Part shown: positions 1 to 6,684 of the stretch, piece by piece
Layout: every line of letters begins with the position of its first letter
Position numbering within the stretch: the stretch's first letter is position 1
Notes under the pieces: model-generated
Database searches by the model: none
Told to the model about the DNA's origin: nothing
The model's input: only the letters and a program-made list of their open reading frames with translations
DNA from: Pontibacillus yanchengensis Y32
GTDB taxonomy: Bacteria; Bacillota; Bacilli; Bacillales; BH030062
Assembly (NCBI RefSeq): GCF_000770635.1
Contig: NZ_AVBF01000010.1
Coordinates: 21,560-85,559, forward strand
Direction: 5' to 3'
DNA: 64,000 bases
Program-made: the position numbers and the translations under genes

Positions 1-138
1 ACCCCAATTTTCATATGCTATGCAACCTCCCATTAAAAACTTTAGCTTATCGTCCTTGTACGAATGGATTGATATAACTATAGCATTCCAATCAAGGTGG
101 ACGGAAGAATAGTTTTCACCTTTATAATGTAAGCCTTT
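1..138 (-). other. Open frame without start, running off the window edge
   Basis: On the minus strand a frame is open from 138 down to the window edge. It reads like real protein (KGLHYKGENYSSVHLDWN...), but it follows an in-frame TGA at 139-141 and has no ATG, GTG or TTG within its visible part. It could be the body of a gene broken near its 5' end, or chance. I recognise no family. The rest of 1-171 shows nothing else. Confidence 0.25.
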
Positions 139-171
139 TCATTGTAACAAATCAAATAACATTTTTCATAT

Positions 172-939
172 TTATTTTTTTGTTCGATATTTATGAATAA
201 CATCCACTCCACCTGTTACCTCTAACACCGTTCCTGTCACCATATCGGACTCTGTATCACATAAAAACAGAATAGATCTAGAAATATCTTCTCCGGAACC
301 TGGTCGGCCAACAGGGGTATTGGGATCCGTGTGTTTACGGCTTTGGTCAATTGTGCCTTCTTTAAGCTCACCTTCAATTTTTCCTGGTGAGATCATATTA
401 ACTGTAATTCCATTCTCTGCTTCCTCATATGCGATGGTCTTGGTAAGAGAAACTAAACCCGTTTTCGCTGCTGCAAAAGCTCCCCGGTACATCCAACCAG
501 GTGCAGAACTCGCATCTTGAAACCCATAAGTAATAATTCGCCCAAACTGTTGCTCCCTCATAACAGGAATGACCTTTTTCAGTAGATGAAAGACTGCATC
601 TAAATTTCCCCTTATCATATCATTCCATTCCTCTTCGGAATAATCCATTACTTTTTTACGTTGAAAGATATATGGTCCAGCGTTATTCACAAGAACATCA
701 ATCCTACCAAATCGTTTCATGACTTCTTCCACCAGATTTGATAGATCATTTTGATTGGTAACGTCAGCTTGTACACATTGAATGCGATCTGTATAGGTAG
801 GATATTGCGTGAATAATGTCTCTGCTTTTTCTTTATCTTGTCGGTACGTTACAGTAACAGAATAGCCTTTATTAAGGAAATCCTCTGCTACTTTTCTTCC
901 TAGCCCTTTTGAGCCTGCTGTAATAATTGCATGTTGCAT
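172..939 (-). CDS. Atypical short-chain dehydrogenase/reductase family protein (YtkK-like)
   Basis: A 255-residue Rossmann-fold SDR protein. The cofactor motif TAGSKGLG (residues 7-14), NNAG (85-88) and the structural Asn112 are all present. The active site is unusual: where classical SDRs have YxxxK it has FAAAK (Phe155, Lys159), and the usual catalytic Ser position (about 139-140) reads Gly-Phe. A standard Tyr-dependent hydride transfer is therefore doubtful. The C-terminal half keeps the ISPG segment and a terminal VTGG-like motif, so the fold looks intact. I start at the second Met because AAGGAGGG lies 7 bases upstream of it; the longer frame starts at 960. It diverges from the permease gene. 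B. subtilis has a FabG-like gene, ytkK, in this neighbourhood; the orthology is inferred. The substrate is unknown. Confidence 0.85.
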   Translation of the reverse strand: MQHAIITAGSKGLGRKVAEDFLNKGYSVTVTYRQDKEKAETLFTQYPTYTDRIQCVQADVTNQNDLSNLVEEVMKRFGRIDVLVNNAGPYIFQRKKVMDYSEEEWNDMIRGNLDAVFHLLKKVIPVMREQQFGRIITYGFQDASSAPGWMYRGAFAAAKTGLVSLTKTIAYEEAENGITVNMISPGKIEGELKEGTIDQSRKHTDPNTPVGRPGSGEDISRSILFLCDTESDMVTGTVLEVTGGVDVIHKYRTKK

Positions 940-1013
940 ATCCAATCCCTCCTTATTCATTTACAACCTGAAGTTCCTTATGTACAATATGTGTGCTATG
1001 AAAGGGTGTAATC

Positions 1014-2351
1014 ATGAGTACTAATCAACGCGAATTAAAGTCAACAATTATAGAAAAAATGGGATTAGAAGCAGTACCAGTAGCTTCAAGAAAAACTCCA
1101 TGGTATCGATATATGATCATTCAAATTGCCATATCTGCAAACGCAGGGAACTTCCTTATTCCAGCTTTAGCTGTCATGGAAGGTGGATTATCTTTCTTGG
1201 CAGCTATTATTGCTACAACAATTGGCGCTGTGCTCGGTTTTATCTTTGTTTCCTTGCTTTCATACCCCGGAAGCATACATGGTATCCCAGCGCAATACGC
1301 TATTCGTACCATGCTTGGTGTCAAAGGAGCAAGGTTTCTTTCCTCTCCCATTCGAAGTCTTACTTCGCTATATTGGTTTAGCGTACAAACCATTGGAGGT
1401 ACATATGTCCTACAACAACTCATTTTACGTCTAACAGGAACAGAATATCCATTCTTAATGTTCTCCATTCCTATCTCCATTGTCATGGTCATCCTAGCCA
1501 TTATAGGCTTTGAAGCAGTTAAAAAAGCTACGTCTTACTTTCTCCCTTTATTATTAGTAGGAGAAGGAACTATGCTCTATATATACTTTACTACAAATGA
1601 AACCAATCGTTCACTATTAGAACTTGCACCAGAAAGTGGACACGGTAGCTTTACGATGATGGCATTCTTCTCTAGTTTAGCATTTGTTCAATATGTATCG
1701 GGGGTTAGTGCTTCAGCTGATATGACTCGCTATGCAAAAACGCCAAACCAAGGTGCTCTTGGATTGTTCTTAGGGAATAGCTTTGGTTTCTTGTTAACTG
1801 CTATTTTAGGTAGTGGTTCGGCTTATTTATTTAACGATGTTAATCCTTATGTTTCTTCAACAGCAGTAACATCATCTCCATGGATGATTACAATCATCAC
1901 CTTAACCGCTATGGTTTCAATGCTCTCCATTAATATGAGTAATGCCTATACAGGGGGATACAGCCTTTTAAATACCTTTTCTCGTTTATCAAGAGTCCAA
2001 AGCGCAGTCATCTTTGGGGTGTTAGGTGTAGTGTTAAGTGCCACTCCTACGCTTGTTAATCAAGCAGAACAATTCATATCCGCTTTAGGAGGGCTAATCA
2101 TACCTATTTCAGCCGTTATTGTAGTGGATTATTTATGGGTAAAGCGAGCAAGCATACCTACATCAGCTTTGTTATCACTACAAGAAACAGGGAGTGTCTA
2201 TCGATTACCGTTCATCTCTGTGCTCATAGGTACAGCGATTTATTTCGTCATACCAGAAAGCTATTCTCCTGGCTTTCTTACCTTTGTTATCGTTGGAATA
2301 GTTTATGGCGTGTTAGCTGCATTCAACCATTCAAAATTAACCTCGTCATAA
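1014..2351 (+). CDS. NCS1-family cytosine/purine permease
   Basis: A 445-residue integral membrane protein with about twelve hydrophobic helices, of the nucleobase:cation symporter-1 family (CodB/FCY2-like). The N-terminal region carries the family-typical helix 1 (NAGNFLIPALAVMEGGLSF) followed by the Gly/Ala-rich helix with SYPGSIHG and PAQYAIR. The length is typical of bacterial members. It probably imports a nucleobase or a related compound with H+ or Na+ at the cytoplasmic membrane; the substrate cannot be read from sequence. GAAAGGGTG precedes the ATG. It stands alone, divergent from the SDR gene, and is closed by a strong hairpin. I saw no purine or other riboswitch in its short leader. 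Confidence 0.85.
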   Translation: MSTNQRELKSTIIEKMGLEAVPVASRKTPWYRYMIIQIAISANAGNFLIPALAVMEGGLSFLAAIIATTIGAVLGFIFVSLLSYPGSIHGIPAQYAIRTMLGVKGARFLSSPIRSLTSLYWFSVQTIGGTYVLQQLILRLTGTEYPFLMFSIPISIVMVILAIIGFEAVKKATSYFLPLLLVGEGTMLYIYFTTNETNRSLLELAPESGHGSFTMMAFFSSLAFVQYVSGVSASADMTRYAKTPNQGALGLFLGNSFGFLLTAILGSGSAYLFNDVNPYVSSTAVTSSPWMITIITLTAMVSMLSINMSNAYTGGYSLLNTFSRLSRVQSAVIFGVLGVVLSATPTLVNQAEQFISALGGLIIPISAVIVVDYLWVKRASIPTSALLSLQETGSVYRLPFISVLIGTAIYFVIPESYSPGFLTFVIVGIVYGVLAAFNHSKLTSS

Positions 2352-2354
2352 ACA

Positions 2355-2400
2355 AATACCCACCCTTCACTCGTGTAAGGTGAAGGGTGGGTATTAATTT
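2355..2400 (+). terminator. Rho-independent terminator after the permease
   Basis: The arms AATACCCACCCTTCAC and GTGAAGGGTGGGTATT are perfectly complementary around a 9-base loop, followed by TAATTTAT. It lies between convergent genes and could also end transcription of the small minus-strand gene at 2414. Confidence 0.85.
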
Positions 2401-2413
2401 ATATTAGTCATCA

Positions 2414-2572
2414 CTAAGAACGTTTCTGTTCCTTTTTACCTTTCTTGCTTCTTTCCTGTTGCTCAAACTGATCAATAACACCACTCTGATAGCTATCAGA
2501 AAGTTGTTCTGCTACAATCTTTTCCCCTTCAGGATCAAATTGTAAACCTAATTTATTCTTTTTATCCATCAT
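2414..2572 (-). CDS. Small hydrophilic protein of unknown function (52 aa)
   Basis: A 52-codon frame starting MMDKKNKLGLQFDPEGEKIV and ending in a Lys/Arg/Gln-rich tail (ERSKKGKKEQKRS). A very good Shine-Dalgarno sequence (GGGAGGTG) sits 6 bases before the ATG, which makes it a credible gene despite its size. There is no membrane segment, signal peptide or Cys pair. It has its own short transcription unit between the convergent permease terminator and the divergent universal stress gene. I do not recognise the family. The second Met codon (2569) could equally be the start. Confidence 0.65.
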   Translation of the reverse strand: MMDKKNKLGLQFDPEGEKIVAEQLSDSYQSGVIDQFEQQERSKKGKKEQKRS

Positions 2573-2635
2573 AAAGCACCTCCCACTATTAGTATGTCAC
2601 ATAATCGCCTTATTCTTCGCTACATCTTTTTCCAA

Positions 2636-2659
2636 ATGAAAGCGTTACCATGTTATAAT
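2636..2659 (+). promoter_or_regulatory. cre site (CcpA operator) and -10 box before the universal stress gene
   Basis: ATGAAAGCGTTACCAT at 2636-2651 fits the consensus WTGNAANCGNWNNCWW at all 16 positions. It is followed 2 bases later by TATAAT (2654-2659), a consensus -10 box 24 bp before the start of usp. Occupancy by CcpA would cover the -35/-10 region, so repression by preferred sugars is the natural reading. The ccpA gene lies at 37.3 kb. Confidence 0.75.
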
Positions 2660-2682
2660 AAAAGTAAAGGGAGGGATACCAT

Positions 2683-3129
2683 ATGCCATTTGAGTACAAA
2701 CGTATCGTTATTGCAGTAGATGGCTCGGAAGCTTCTGAACATGCTTTTGAAAAAGCAATTGATATTGCCAGACGGAATGATGCACACCTATTTATCTGTC
2801 ACGTCGTGGACACTCGAGCTTTTGCAACGGTGGAAGCTTATGATCGCTCTTTAGCTGAAAGAGCGGAAGGGTATGCGACAGAACTCTTAAATAAATATGA
2901 AAAACAAGCTAAAGAAGCAGGCGTGCAGCAAGTCGAAGTGGATATAGAATATGGGTCTCCTAAGGTGAAAATTGCAAAAGAAGTAGCACCAAAATTCAAA
3001 GCAGACTTAATTATCTGTGGAGCAACTGGATTAAACGCTGTAGAACGCTTCTTTATTGGCAGCGTATCTGAACATATCACTCGCTACGCCAGCTGTGATG
3101 TATTAGTTATAAGAGCGGATCAAGATTAA
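2683..3129 (+). CDS. Universal stress protein (UspA family)
   Basis: 148 residues, one Usp domain. The N-terminus IVIAVDGSEASEHAFEKA is typical, and the ATP-binding loop GATGLNAVERFFIGSVSEHI (residues 113-132) has the G-2x-G-9x-G-S pattern of nucleotide-binding Usp proteins. It is probably a cytoplasmic dimer; the precise role is unknown. GGGAGGG precedes the ATG. It is monocistronic, with its own promoter and an overlapping perfect cre site upstream and a hairpin terminator downstream. B. subtilis paralogues such as yxiE are CcpA-controlled as far as I recall, which agrees with the cre. Confidence 0.92.
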   Translation: MPFEYKRIVIAVDGSEASEHAFEKAIDIARRNDAHLFICHVVDTRAFATVEAYDRSLAERAEGYATELLNKYEKQAKEAGVQQVEVDIEYGSPKVKIAKEVAPKFKADLIICGATGLNAVERFFIGSVSEHITRYASCDVLVIRADQD

Positions 3130-3237
3130 AGGATTGGGGATGCAATGTAGGACTTCAACAGGATTAAAGAAAACTCGACGTAGTATTTTCCAAATATTCG
3201 CTATTACTGGGAGTTCTTTATATCATATTACTATAAT

Positions 3238-3275
3238 AAAAACGAAGCTGTTACCGAGACAGCTTCGTTTTATTG
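3238..3275 (+). terminator. Terminator between usp and sinR (convergent)
   Basis: The arms AAAACGAAGCTGT and ACAGCTTCGTTTT are complementary around TACCGAG, with A-rich and T-rich flanks on both sides. It can serve usp (+) and sinR (-). Confidence 0.85.
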
Positions 3276-3294
3276 TGTACTACATTTTCTTATT

Positions 3295-3660
3295 TCATTT
3301 TGAATTATTGTTTTTTTCCTGGGTGTATTCACCCTGGTGTAGTCGCCATTTATTAAACTCAAGAAATTCTTTAAATTGATCTTTAGTTACTCCAGAGTCC
3401 TGGGCTTCTCTAACCAAGTCTACCCAATCTTCATCTAAAGAGGATGACCCTTCTTCCCGCTGTTGGTCATTATGTAGCAACTGTTCTAAAGGGACATGTA
3501 GTACCTTAGAAATTTTTTCCAGAAATTGAATAGAGGGATTTTTTTGTAGGTTACGTTCAATGGAACTAAGATATGATTTAGCAACACCGGCTCGTTCTGC
3601 TAATTCTGACAAGGATAGTTGTTTTTCTTTCCGTAAAGCCTTTATTTGTTCTCCTATCAT
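3295..3660 (-). CDS. sinR: SinR: master regulator of biofilm formation, XRE family
   Basis: 121 residues (B. subtilis SinR has 111). An N-terminal Cro/CI-type helix-turn-helix (residues about 6-61; IKALRKEKQLSLSELAERAG and the recognition segment VAKSYLSSIERN) is followed by a linker and a SinI-like dimerisation helix-hook (about 75-110; DEDWVDLVREAQDSGVTKDQ). That second part is plainly related to the SinI protein encoded just upstream, as expected for the SinR-SinI heterodimer. In B. subtilis SinR represses matrix operons and influences motility and sporulation. It is the second gene of a sinI-sinR unit on the minus strand, 105 bases after sinI. The C-terminus carries about ten extra residues (EYTQEKNNNSK). 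Confidence 0.93.
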   Translation of the reverse strand: MIGEQIKALRKEKQLSLSELAERAGVAKSYLSSIERNLQKNPSIQFLEKISKVLHVPLEQLLHNDQQREEGSSSLDEDWVDLVREAQDSGVTKDQFKEFLEFNKWRLHQGEYTQEKNNNSK

Positions 3661-3765
3661 GGCACTTCACCTTCTTCCTGCAATGAAGTATACCATATTT
3701 GAATTAAAGGTTTCATTCCTGCTATAAAAAATATTAGTAAAAATCATTCCTAAATCCTTACGTTT

Positions 3766-3915
3766 TCACTTTTTATAAGCAACCAGTTGATCTTCATTCC
3801 GATAGAAAAAACCTTTAATTTCTTCTTTAGTTAATCCCAACTCCTTTGCCTGTTTAATCAACTCTACCCATTCAACATCCAGTTCTTCGTGCTTAGTAAC
3901 CTTATTGGTATGCAT
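3766..3915 (-). CDS. sinI: SinI: antagonist of SinR (49 aa)
   Basis: A 49-codon frame with a strong Shine-Dalgarno sequence (GGAGGAG) 5 bases before the ATG. The core HEELDVEWVELIKQAKELGL followed by TKEEIKGFF matches SinI and the SinR dimerisation segment in pattern (ELDxEWVELxxxAKExxxxxEEI). B. subtilis SinI has 57 residues; here the C-terminal tail is shorter and ends in VAYKK. SinI binds SinR and stops it from tetramerising on DNA. The gene lies directly upstream of sinR, the classical order, and directly downstream of a cyclic-di-GMP riboswitch. It is short enough to be overlooked by gene callers. Confidence 0.92.
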   Translation of the reverse strand: MHTNKVTKHEELDVEWVELIKQAKELGLTKEEIKGFFYRNEDQLVAYKK

Positions 3916-3938
3916 ATTACTCCTCCAAACCTGAATTT

Positions 3939-4025
3939 TTCAGGTAGACCAGCCATCTTAGTAATAGTTACGTTAGATCTGTGACTTTGCGTCCTAATTT
4001 TTCAATTAGTTTGCCTTTTTCTGAA
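3939..4025 (-). ncRNA. Cyclic di-GMP-I (GEMM-I) riboswitch in the sinI leader
   Basis: Read on the minus strand from 4025: the P1 strand TTCAG; then GGCAAAC; a 6-bp stem CTAATT/AATTAG closed by a GAAA tetraloop; GGACGCAAAG; GATCTAA; an apical hairpin GTAA-CTA-TTAC; AAGATGGCTGG; and the closing P1 strand CTGAA. These are the conserved elements of the GEMM-I aptamer in order and spacing. The 3' P1 strand CTGAA (3939-3943) is also the left arm of a second hairpin, ACCTGAA-AAA-TTCAGGT, that ends 3 bases before the Shine-Dalgarno sequence GGAGGAG of sinI. The two structures exclude each other. No U-run follows, so control of translation rather than termination seems more likely. Confidence 0.88.
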
Positions 4026-4030
4026 GGATT

Positions 4031-4060
4031 AGTATAAAACCACTATACAAAACTTGTCCT
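4031..4060 (-). promoter_or_regulatory. Candidate sigma-A promoter of sinI-sinR
   Basis: On the minus strand AGGACA (4060-4055), an 18-base spacer, then TATACT (4036-4031). Transcription would start within a few bases of the first aptamer base at 4025, which fits a riboswitch leader of about 110 nt. Confidence 0.55.
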
Positions 4061-4108
4061 AAAAAGATTGTTAGAATTTGTTCTCAAAATATTTTTTCCT
4101 ACAATAAT

Positions 4109-4117
4109 TTTGTCGAA
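4109..4117. promoter_or_regulatory. Possible Spo0A box upstream of sinI
   Basis: TTTGTCGAA matches the Spo0A-binding consensus TGTCGAA within an AT-rich stretch, about 90 bp upstream of the inferred sinI start point. B. subtilis sinI is activated by Spo0A~P through such boxes. It is a single 7-base core and could be chance. Confidence 0.4.
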
Positions 4118-4307
4118 ATTATTAAATTTTCTGTTAATAACAATTCTACTATATTTTGGTTTGAAATTCCATTTTATTCCTTATTTCATGTTTTGAATTT
4201 TAATAATACGTAACAGCCTCTTCATGTAGAAAATATGTATGTAGATAGTTTGAAAAAATATCATATTAAGCGCGCTAGCACCCATAACGACCCGATTTTC
4301 CCAAACG

Positions 4308-4346
4308 AAAAAACACTCCAATATCTATGATAAATTGGAGTGTTAT
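4308..4346 (-). terminator. Terminator of the ecsC-moaB unit
   Basis: Minus strand: AACACTCCAAT, a short loop, ATTGGAGTGTT, then TTTT before CG. It lies 43 bases after the moaB stop codon. Confidence 0.8.
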
Positions 4347-4388
4347 ATTAATAATATATTACATGAAAAATAATGACTCAGCTATTTA

Positions 4389-4895
4389 TTACTTTGATAA
4401 TTCCCAAACGACGTGAGGTAATTCTGGTATAATCAATTTTTCCATGGCTAGACGAACCGCTCCAGTGGATCCGGGAGTTGAAAACAAAACGGTTTTATTT
4501 CGCACACCTGCTATGGCCCTTGATAGGATTGCAGCGGAACCTATATCTTCTGTGTAGCTAAGCATACGAAACAGTTCACCAAAGCCAACCATCTCTTTAT
4601 CAAGCATGTCTTCAACGGTCTCAATGGTTACATCTCGCTTTGCCATTCCAGTTCCTCCATTGGTTAAAACGGCTTCAATTTCATCATCTTTACACCCTAG
4701 ATCAATTGCTTCTCTAATCGCTTGCTGATTATCTTCTACAATTACATAATCTTTAATCACATGACCAGAAGTTGTTAAAAAGTCCATCATTAACTTCCCA
4801 CTTTTATCAGTAGACTGGTCCCTTGTATCGGAAATGGTAATTACTTTACAGGTAATCGATGCTTTTGAATGCTGTTTATGTTCTGAGACAGACAT
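4389..4895 (-). CDS. moaB: MoaB, molybdenum cofactor biosynthesis protein B
   Basis: 168 residues of the MoaB/Mog molybdopterin-binding fold. The motif TISDTRDQSTDKSG near the N-terminus, TNGGTGMAKRDVTIE in the middle and LFSTPGSTGAVRLA near the C-terminus are the family signature, including the conserved Asp and the GGTG loop that bind molybdopterin or MPT-AMP. The protein probably adenylylates molybdopterin in Moco synthesis. No other moa/moe genes are in this window. The start codon overlaps the stop of the upstream ecsC-like gene (TAATG), so the two are translationally coupled; the reason for the pairing is not obvious. Length is normal. Confidence 0.93.
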   Translation of the reverse strand: MSVSEHKQHSKASITCKVITISDTRDQSTDKSGKLMMDFLTTSGHVIKDYVIVEDNQQAIREAIDLGCKDDEIEAVLTNGGTGMAKRDVTIETVEDMLDKEMVGFGELFRMLSYTEDIGSAAILSRAIAGVRNKTVLFSTPGSTGAVRLAMEKLIIPELPHVVWELSK

Positions 4896-5722
4896 TATTC
4901 GATTTCTCCTTGCTCGACAAGATAACGGTATTGATAAAATCGAAGTGCAAAATCGGTCACTTGGCGGGTTAATTGATAATTTAATGTAGCTCCTATGACC
5001 ATACTTAGAATTGGCATGCCTTGAATGAGTTTTTTACGGAAAGTTAAAATAAATAATGATTTCATTCCTTGCTTAAGTGGTTGTTCCAACCATGTTTCAT
5101 CTGTAAATTCGTCCTCTCCTTCATAAATAAATGGAGAGGTATGATGTTCTAGCTCTTTCTTCAATTTCTCCCAAGCTCCTTTTTGAAGTCGTTTTGGTAA
5201 GGTAGCTGCATGAAAAATCTTTAAGGAAAGCATCATTTCATAAGGGTGATTAACTTCATATCCAAACGTTAAACCTATAAGCTGAACAGCTCGTAAGTTT
5301 AATATCATCATTAGCGGAAAGTCTACTCCTAATAGAAGGTACCCTCCTGTTCCTGTAAGCCCCCCTTGAGCAAAAGAATACAGCTTACCTTTTGCGATAT
5401 GTTGGTGAGCTAAGTAGGTTAATTGATCAATGGATAATTCTTTCATATCTTCTAAATTATCAATGTCTGAGCGGAATATACGGCCACTTGTTAAAATTCG
5501 TACTCTAGCTTCATTTTGAAATGCTGTTCCTTGTATGTAGGCGTGTGTGTGAAAAAGCCCTTGATCCATCTGGTGAAAGACTTTTTTCTTCGTTTTTGGA
5601 TTTAAGTTCGAGAAAGTTTTATTCATCCATTGCTCATAAATCATTTCAAAGTCATTAGCACGATAATCCTGCCACTGCTCTTCCCATTTCAGAATATCCT
5701 GGTACACTTTTTCTTCACTCAT
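4895..5722 (-). CDS. EcsC family protein
   Basis: 275 residues, recognised as an EcsC-type protein by its general layout: a hydrophilic N-terminal third (DILKWEEQWQ...), a central Gly-rich membrane-associating stretch (FAQGGLTGTGGYLLLGVDFP), the segment LRAVQLIGLTFGYEV, and a C-terminal hydrophobic part (MPILSMVIGATLNYQ). The biochemical role of EcsC proteins is unknown; in B. subtilis EcsC is encoded with the EcsAB transporter, but no ABC transporter is next to it here. AAGGGGTGA precedes the ATG. It overlaps moaB by one base and is the first gene of that unit. Confidence 0.8.
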   Translation of the reverse strand: MSEEKVYQDILKWEEQWQDYRANDFEMIYEQWMNKTFSNLNPKTKKKVFHQMDQGLFHTHAYIQGTAFQNEARVRILTSGRIFRSDIDNLEDMKELSIDQLTYLAHQHIAKGKLYSFAQGGLTGTGGYLLLGVDFPLMMILNLRAVQLIGLTFGYEVNHPYEMMLSLKIFHAATLPKRLQKGAWEKLKKELEHHTSPFIYEGEDEFTDETWLEQPLKQGMKSLFILTFRKKLIQGMPILSMVIGATLNYQLTRQVTDFALRFYQYRYLVEQGEIE

Positions 5723-5885
5723 AATACCGTCACCCCTTAACAGGTTTGTTATCTTTATTCTAGCTTATTTCCATAAAATTGCGAACATTACTGAGGATAA
5801 TATTTATGTGAATATGAGGTATTTTTGCTTCATCGATATCATAAGGGGTTTTTTAGCTATATCATTTGATACTTCATAATTGCCC

Positions 5886-6612
5886 CATCTCATTATGTTG
5901 AAGACTTGGAATCGAGATAATTTTAAGAGAGATGTTTTCGTTGTGTTAATCAGAAAAAAGATGGGTCGGGAAATAGCTCGCTTTCCTGTTGCCTCACACG
6001 ACGTGAGGACGGTCGCGTTTGCTTCAGGATGCAGTGAACTTACTCGACCTTCCTTGATTACTTAAAGAGTCTCATCGGGCCAAAATGCGGCCCTGTGGGT
6101 TCTCGACACAACCGTTCTTCCGCTGGAGTCCCGCCATTTCCCGGCCAATCTTTGGGTTCATGTGGCTTAACGGAAACGTAGCCAGGCTAGACTGAATATT
6201 GGTTTTCACAAAGCAAGGTAAGGTACATGACACAAAAGTGATGCTATGCGGACATATAGTCTCCTATTCTTCGATTTAAAGGCTATTTTGCATTCGGAAC
6301 GGACATCCAGTACGCTATTTAGCCAAAATCACCTTAATATAATGGGTTTTTTTACAAATAAGATACTATATGTCCGTTAGCCCTCCATAAGAGGGCTTTT
6401 ACTGAAAATAAGAGATTATATGTCCGTTTGAAGATGTCCAACGTATTTTCAAGAGTCCGATCGTAACATTTCAGCAGGAATGGGTGGGAAACGGAGAGAC
6501 TCCCGCCGGAGAAAGAGGTAGGCAAGATACCCTAGGGGCGTTCTTCCAGAAGGTAGCTTGAGAATCGGACCAACCTAATTTTTCGCGAATCCAAGTCTTC
6601 AATATTATGCCT
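5886..6612. repeat. Composite palindromic element A (about 0.73 kb)
   Basis: Bounded by inverted copies of a hairpin unit: 5892-5921 (ATTATGTTGAAGACTTGG...) and 6583-6612 (...CCAAGTCTTCAATATTATGCCT). Inside are two GC-rich arms in opposite orientation, about 5965-6160 (AAATAGCTCGCTTTCC ... TCCGCTGGAGTCCCGCC) and about 6480-6575 (GAGACTCCCGCCGGAGAAAG), plus a copy of a GGACAT-type repeat. There is no transposase. Short open frames here are repeat-derived. Elements B (42.1 kb) and C (63.87 kb) share the ends. Confidence 0.75.
6229..6475 (+). repeat. GGACAT-type palindromic repeat, copy 1 (inside element A)
   Basis: About 250 bp closely matching 20889-21140: both share CGCTATTTAGCCAAAATCAC and several GGACAT/ATGTCC motifs in opposite orientations (GGACATATAGT against ACTATATGTCC), so the RNA or single strand can fold into nested stems. 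Confidence 0.75.
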
Positions 6613-6644
6613 GATTTATTGAACAAAGCAGTTTATAATTAACC

Positions 6645-6680
6645 ATAAAAAAAGCTACTGAATAAAATCAGTAGCTTTCA
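6645..6680 (-). terminator. Terminator of ackA
   Basis: Minus strand: AAAGCTACTGA, short loop, TCAGTAGCTTT followed by TTTT. It starts 5 bases after the ackA stop codon. Confidence 0.88.
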
Positions 6681-6684
6681 ATTA

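Noticed and set aside
5880..6065. 61-codon frame in the 5.9-6.6 kb gap
   Set aside because: It lies within a GC-rich arm of palindromic element A and has no ribosome-binding site.
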